Shown piece by piece: positions 61,723 through 64,000 of a DNA stretch of 64,000 nucleotides (its first letter is position 1; the number at the start of each line of letters is the position of its first letter). A program made the translations under genes and the position numbers. The stretch comes from Clostridium ganghwense (GTDB taxonomy: Bacteria; Bacillota; Clostridia; Clostridiales; Clostridiaceae), in contig NZ_JAPQES010000001.1 in the NCBI RefSeq assembly GCF_026735165.1, positions 310,001-374,000 on the forward strand, written 5' to 3'. The notes under the pieces were generated by a model. It did not search any database. It was not told where the DNA came from and saw nothing but the letters and a program-made list of their open reading frames with translations.

Positions 61723-62793
61723 TTACATTACTGCATCAATTTCATCTGTTGCATCAAAGCCTGTTCCTAAGAAAATAGCTCCTGCTGCAATTATTGAAGC
61801 TCCAACTAATATTCCTAAAACATATACTGGCCAATTTTTAACTAATAACCATCCATAAATGCCTGAGATTGGAATTGTATTTACAGCACCTAATGAAACT
61901 GCAACTGCTGATCCAACAGCACATCCTACTACGTTTACTGGAATCATTTTAATTGGATTGATTAGTGTAAATGGAATAGCACCCTCTGATATTCCTACTA
62001 ATCCCATTATAAATGAAGCTTTTCCTGCTTCTCTTAATTCATTTGAGAATTTAGCTTTTTTAATTAATGTAGCCATACCATAACCTAAAGTTGGTATAAT
62101 TATAGCAACTTGAGCTGCTGTGTTTGCAACAAATAAACCTTCTGTAATTAAAGCCATTGCAGTAACTACTGCTGCTTTGTTTATAGGACCACCAAGGTCA
62201 AAACCAACCATACCACCAACAACTAATGCTATTACTAATGATCCACTTCCTTTACTCATTGTACTCATCCAATTTACTAAACCACTATTTAATGCTGCAA
62301 ATGGACCACCAATGATATATTGCATTATTAAAACTGTAAATAAAGTTCCAAACACTGGTAATATAAACACTGGTACTATGCTGCTTGCACTTTCAGGCAG
62401 CTGAATTTTTTCAGCCATTATCTTCACTAAATAACCTGCTATAAGCCCTGCTGCTAATGCACCTAAAAATCCTGTTCCAAGCTTGTTAGCAAGCATACCA
62501 CCAACAAAACCTGAAACTAAAGCTGGTCTATCAGCTATTGAATATGCAATAAACCCTGCAAATACTGGTAACATTAATCCCAAAGCTAATCCACCTAAAC
62601 CGTCTAAAGTGTGGAAGAACGGAACCAAACCTCCTGCTGTTTCATGAGCTGCATCCCATATATCTGTGACACCATAAATCATTGCACCAACTCTTGCAAT
62701 TCCCATTATTACCGCTCCTGCAATAGTAAATGGAATCATGTAGGATACTCCTGTTAAAACGTGTCTTTTAAGACTTTGAAAAAATTCTTTCAT
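61723..62793 (-). CDS. PTS EIIC, fructose/mannosylglycerate type
   Basis: Sugar channel of a phosphotransferase system; 356 residues with about nine or ten membrane segments. KRHVLTGVSYMIPFTIAGAV near 9 and GISEGAIPFTLINP near 262 are the signatures of the fructose-family EIIC. In many relatives EIIB and EIIC are fused; here each is a separate gene. It lies nine bases before the GH38 gene and 33 bases after the EIIB gene. The start ATG follows GGGGG. Confidence 0.92.
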   Translation of the reverse strand: MKEFFQSLKRHVLTGVSYMIPFTIAGAVIMGIARVGAMIYGVTDIWDAAHETAGGLVPFFHTLDGLGGLALGLMLPVFAGFIAYSIADRPALVSGFVGGMLANKLGTGFLGALAAGLIAGYLVKIMAEKIQLPESASSIVPVFILPVFGTLFTVLIMQYIIGGPFAALNSGLVNWMSTMSKGSGSLVIALVVGGMVGFDLGGPINKAAVVTAMALITEGLFVANTAAQVAIIIPTLGYGMATLIKKAKFSNELREAGKASFIMGLVGISEGAIPFTLINPIKMIPVNVVGCAVGSAVAVSLGAVNTIPISGIYGWLLVKNWPVYVLGILVGASIIAAGAIFLGTGFDATDEIDAVM

Positions 62794-62826
62794 TAATATT
62801 TCCCCCTCATATTAATATTAAAAATT

Positions 62827-63135
62827 TTATTTAAGTAAATTCAATGCATCCTCTATTACTTTTACACCATTCTTAATTGGCGCTGCTACTGGAACCTGAT
62901 GTATTATTTTCCCTGTAAATCTTTCTTTTTCTCTTACCTTTTGCTCAACTGCAAATATTACAACATCTGCGTCTTCTATCTCTTGTTTAGTTAACCTATT
63001 TTGAATTCCTAATGCTCCTTGCTTTTCTACTTTGATAATATGTCCTAGTTTTTCTGCTGTTTTTACTAATGCCTTTGCTGCCATATTTGTGTGTGCAACT
63101 CCTGTTGGACAAGCTGTTACTCCTACAATTTTCAT
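62827..63135 (-). CDS. PTS EIIB, fructose type
   Basis: A 102-residue phosphocarrier. The phosphorylated Cys is in TACPTGVAHT (Cys8). ADVVIFAVEQKVREKERF and the GKIIHQVP segment are as in fructose-type EIIB. It takes phosphate from EIIA and gives it to the sugar at EIIC. The start ATG follows AGGGGG. Confidence 0.93.
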   Translation of the reverse strand: MKIVGVTACPTGVAHTNMAAKALVKTAEKLGHIIKVEKQGALGIQNRLTKQEIEDADVVIFAVEQKVREKERFTGKIIHQVPVAAPIKNGVKVIEDALNLLK

Positions 63136-63157
63136 AATTAATTCCCCCTTATAATAT

Positions 63158-63613
63158 TTAAAGATTGTTATATAAAAATTTTATTAAATCATTTTTACTA
63201 TTCATTGAAAACAAGCTATCTTTAAACTCATCTTCCATTAAGTTCGAGGCTAGACTTGATAATATTTCTAAGTGAAGTGTACCTTCATCCTTCTTTGGTA
63301 CAGCTAATCCTATAACTATCTTTACTGGTTTATCATCTAATGCCTGCCAATCTACAGGATTTTTTAAGGTTAAATAAACTATAGTTGGTTCTACTACACT
63401 TTCAACCTTACAGTGAGGTATAGCTAATCCAAATCCAATACCTGTAGTACATTGTTCTTCTCTATCTACATAACCCTTAAATGTTTCTTCTTTACTAGTT
63501 ATTCTTTTTTCTCTTTCTAAAATTTCTGTAATGTAACTTAATGCTTCTTCTTTTGACTTTAAGTCTACATCTAATTCCACTGTATTTGTCGTTATCATAG
63601 TTGTTATATCCAT
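63158..63613 (-). CDS. PTS EIIA, fructose/mannitol type
   Basis: A 151-residue phosphocarrier. The phosphorylated His is H67 in GFGLAIPHCKV. VDWQALDDKPVKIVIGLAVP is the family's conserved core. It takes phosphate from HPr. It lies 11 bases after the regulator gene upstream and 22 bases before the EIIB gene. The start ATG has AAGGAGAAG upstream. Confidence 0.93.
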   Translation of the reverse strand: MDITTMITTNTVELDVDLKSKEEALSYITEILEREKRITSKEETFKGYVDREEQCTTGIGFGLAIPHCKVESVVEPTIVYLTLKNPVDWQALDDKPVKIVIGLAVPKKDEGTLHLEILSSLASNLMEDEFKDSLFSMNSKNDLIKFLYNNL

Positions 63614-63624
63614 TTTTCTTCTCC

Positions 63625-64000
63625 TTATCTCAATAATTTTATAAACTCTTTATAGTTCCTTGAATTTACCAACTTTATAACTTTTTCTTCATCACTAAAC
63701 TGTGTATACAAATTCTCAAGTATTTCACCAAATTCCAAATACAATTCCTTTTCAATACTCATAAGAATTACTAGTCTTACATTCTCTTCTTCCCACTGTA
63801 TAGGCTTCTTATTTACTAAAATACATACCTTGCTTATTTCAGGATTAATATCTATTGCATGAGGAATAGCTATTAAATTTCCTATTTCTGTTGAAGATAT
63901 ATTTTCTCTTTTAAAGAAATACGCTTTATCTTCTTCATTTAAATACTCCTTTGAAACCATTTCCTCCAGCATGAAATTTAATATTTCTTCTTTGGTTTTA
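63625..64000 (-). CDS. C-terminal part of a PTS-regulated activator/antiterminator (EIIA_2 domain)
   Basis: The open frame runs past the window's right edge, so only the last 125 or so codons are seen and the start is not in the window. It is an EIIA_2 domain with the His in LIAIPHA and a VRLVILMSIE segment. This is the pattern at the C terminus of BglG/MtlR/ManR-type regulators with PRD domains. Its place at the head of the PTS-GH38 operon fits a local activator. Codons upstream of the internal ATG at 63972 (KTKEEILNF) are in frame. Confidence 0.8.
   Translation of the reverse strand, partial: KTKEEILNFMLEEMVSKEYLNEEDKAYFFKRENISSTEIGNLIAIPHAIDINPEISKVCILVNKKPIQWEEENVRLVILMSIEKELYLEFGEILENLYTQFSDEEKVIKLVNSRNYKEFIKLLR

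Overview
The window is AT-rich chromosomal DNA of a spore-forming, motile, fermentative Firmicute, most likely Clostridium sensu stricto. The reasons are strong GGAGG ribosome binding sites, sigma-A type promoters, several chemoreceptors, a CwlJ-type spore cortex hydrolase next to a GerQ-like coat protein, RNase J, PTS sugar uptake and many U-tailed hairpin terminators. I do not name a species. No rRNA, tRNA, CRISPR array, intact insertion sequence or prophage was seen.

Layout. 0-3 kb: adenosine deaminase behind an adenine-type purine riboswitch, then a lipid pair (PlsC-like acyltransferase, diacylglycerol-kinase-like protein). 3-12 kb: a SEC-C protein, a chemoreceptor with a structured leader, an Fe(III)-type ABC importer (binding protein, fused permease, ATPase) behind a Fur-box-like site, and a second chemoreceptor. 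12-18 kb: a TetR-controlled export operon (regulator, HlyD-like lipoprotein, ATPase, ABC-2 permease) and an MFS transporter, flanked by scars that match the neighbouring TPR, ECF and aminotransferase genes. 18-27 kb: exported TPR protein, ECF S component, aminotransferase, an ABC exporter pair and two proteins of uncertain role. 26.8-30.4 kb: a small CarA-like protein with a PyrR-loop-like hairpin over its ribosome binding site, a small RHH-like protein, two L,D-transpeptidases and a Ser/Thr kinase homologue lacking the catalytic aspartate. 30.5-37 kb: alpha-glucosidase, the GerQ-like/CwlJ pair and a secreted M16 peptidase. 37-46 kb: a His/Cys-rich unknown, a YkuK-like protein, RNase J, an AlaX-type editing protein, a third chemoreceptor, a lysozyme-like protein and an orphan RtcB. 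46-50 kb: a secreted beta-propeller-like protein, a membrane protein, a 700-base non-coding stretch with a 7-8 base tandem repeat, and a DUF3298-like protein. 50-57 kb: a GH31 alpha-glucosidase with its LacI regulator and two operators, guanine deaminase and a diguanylate cyclase. 57-64 kb: a lipoprotein hydrolase, a secreted metallophosphoesterase, and a PTS (EIIA, EIIB, EIIC) plus GH38 alpha-mannosidase operon whose regulator runs off the window.

How it fits together. Sugar genes (malL, GH31-lacI, GH38-PTS) give intake and hydrolysis of alpha-glucosides and a mannoside. Adenosine and guanine deaminases give purine salvage. Three chemoreceptors and a GGDEF enzyme point to control of motility. 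The most distinctive signals are regulatory or structural: the CarA-like mini-gene with a candidate PyrR loop, the orphan structured leader of the first chemoreceptor, the dispersed families of near-identical palindromes used as terminators, and the mosaic scar around the export operon.
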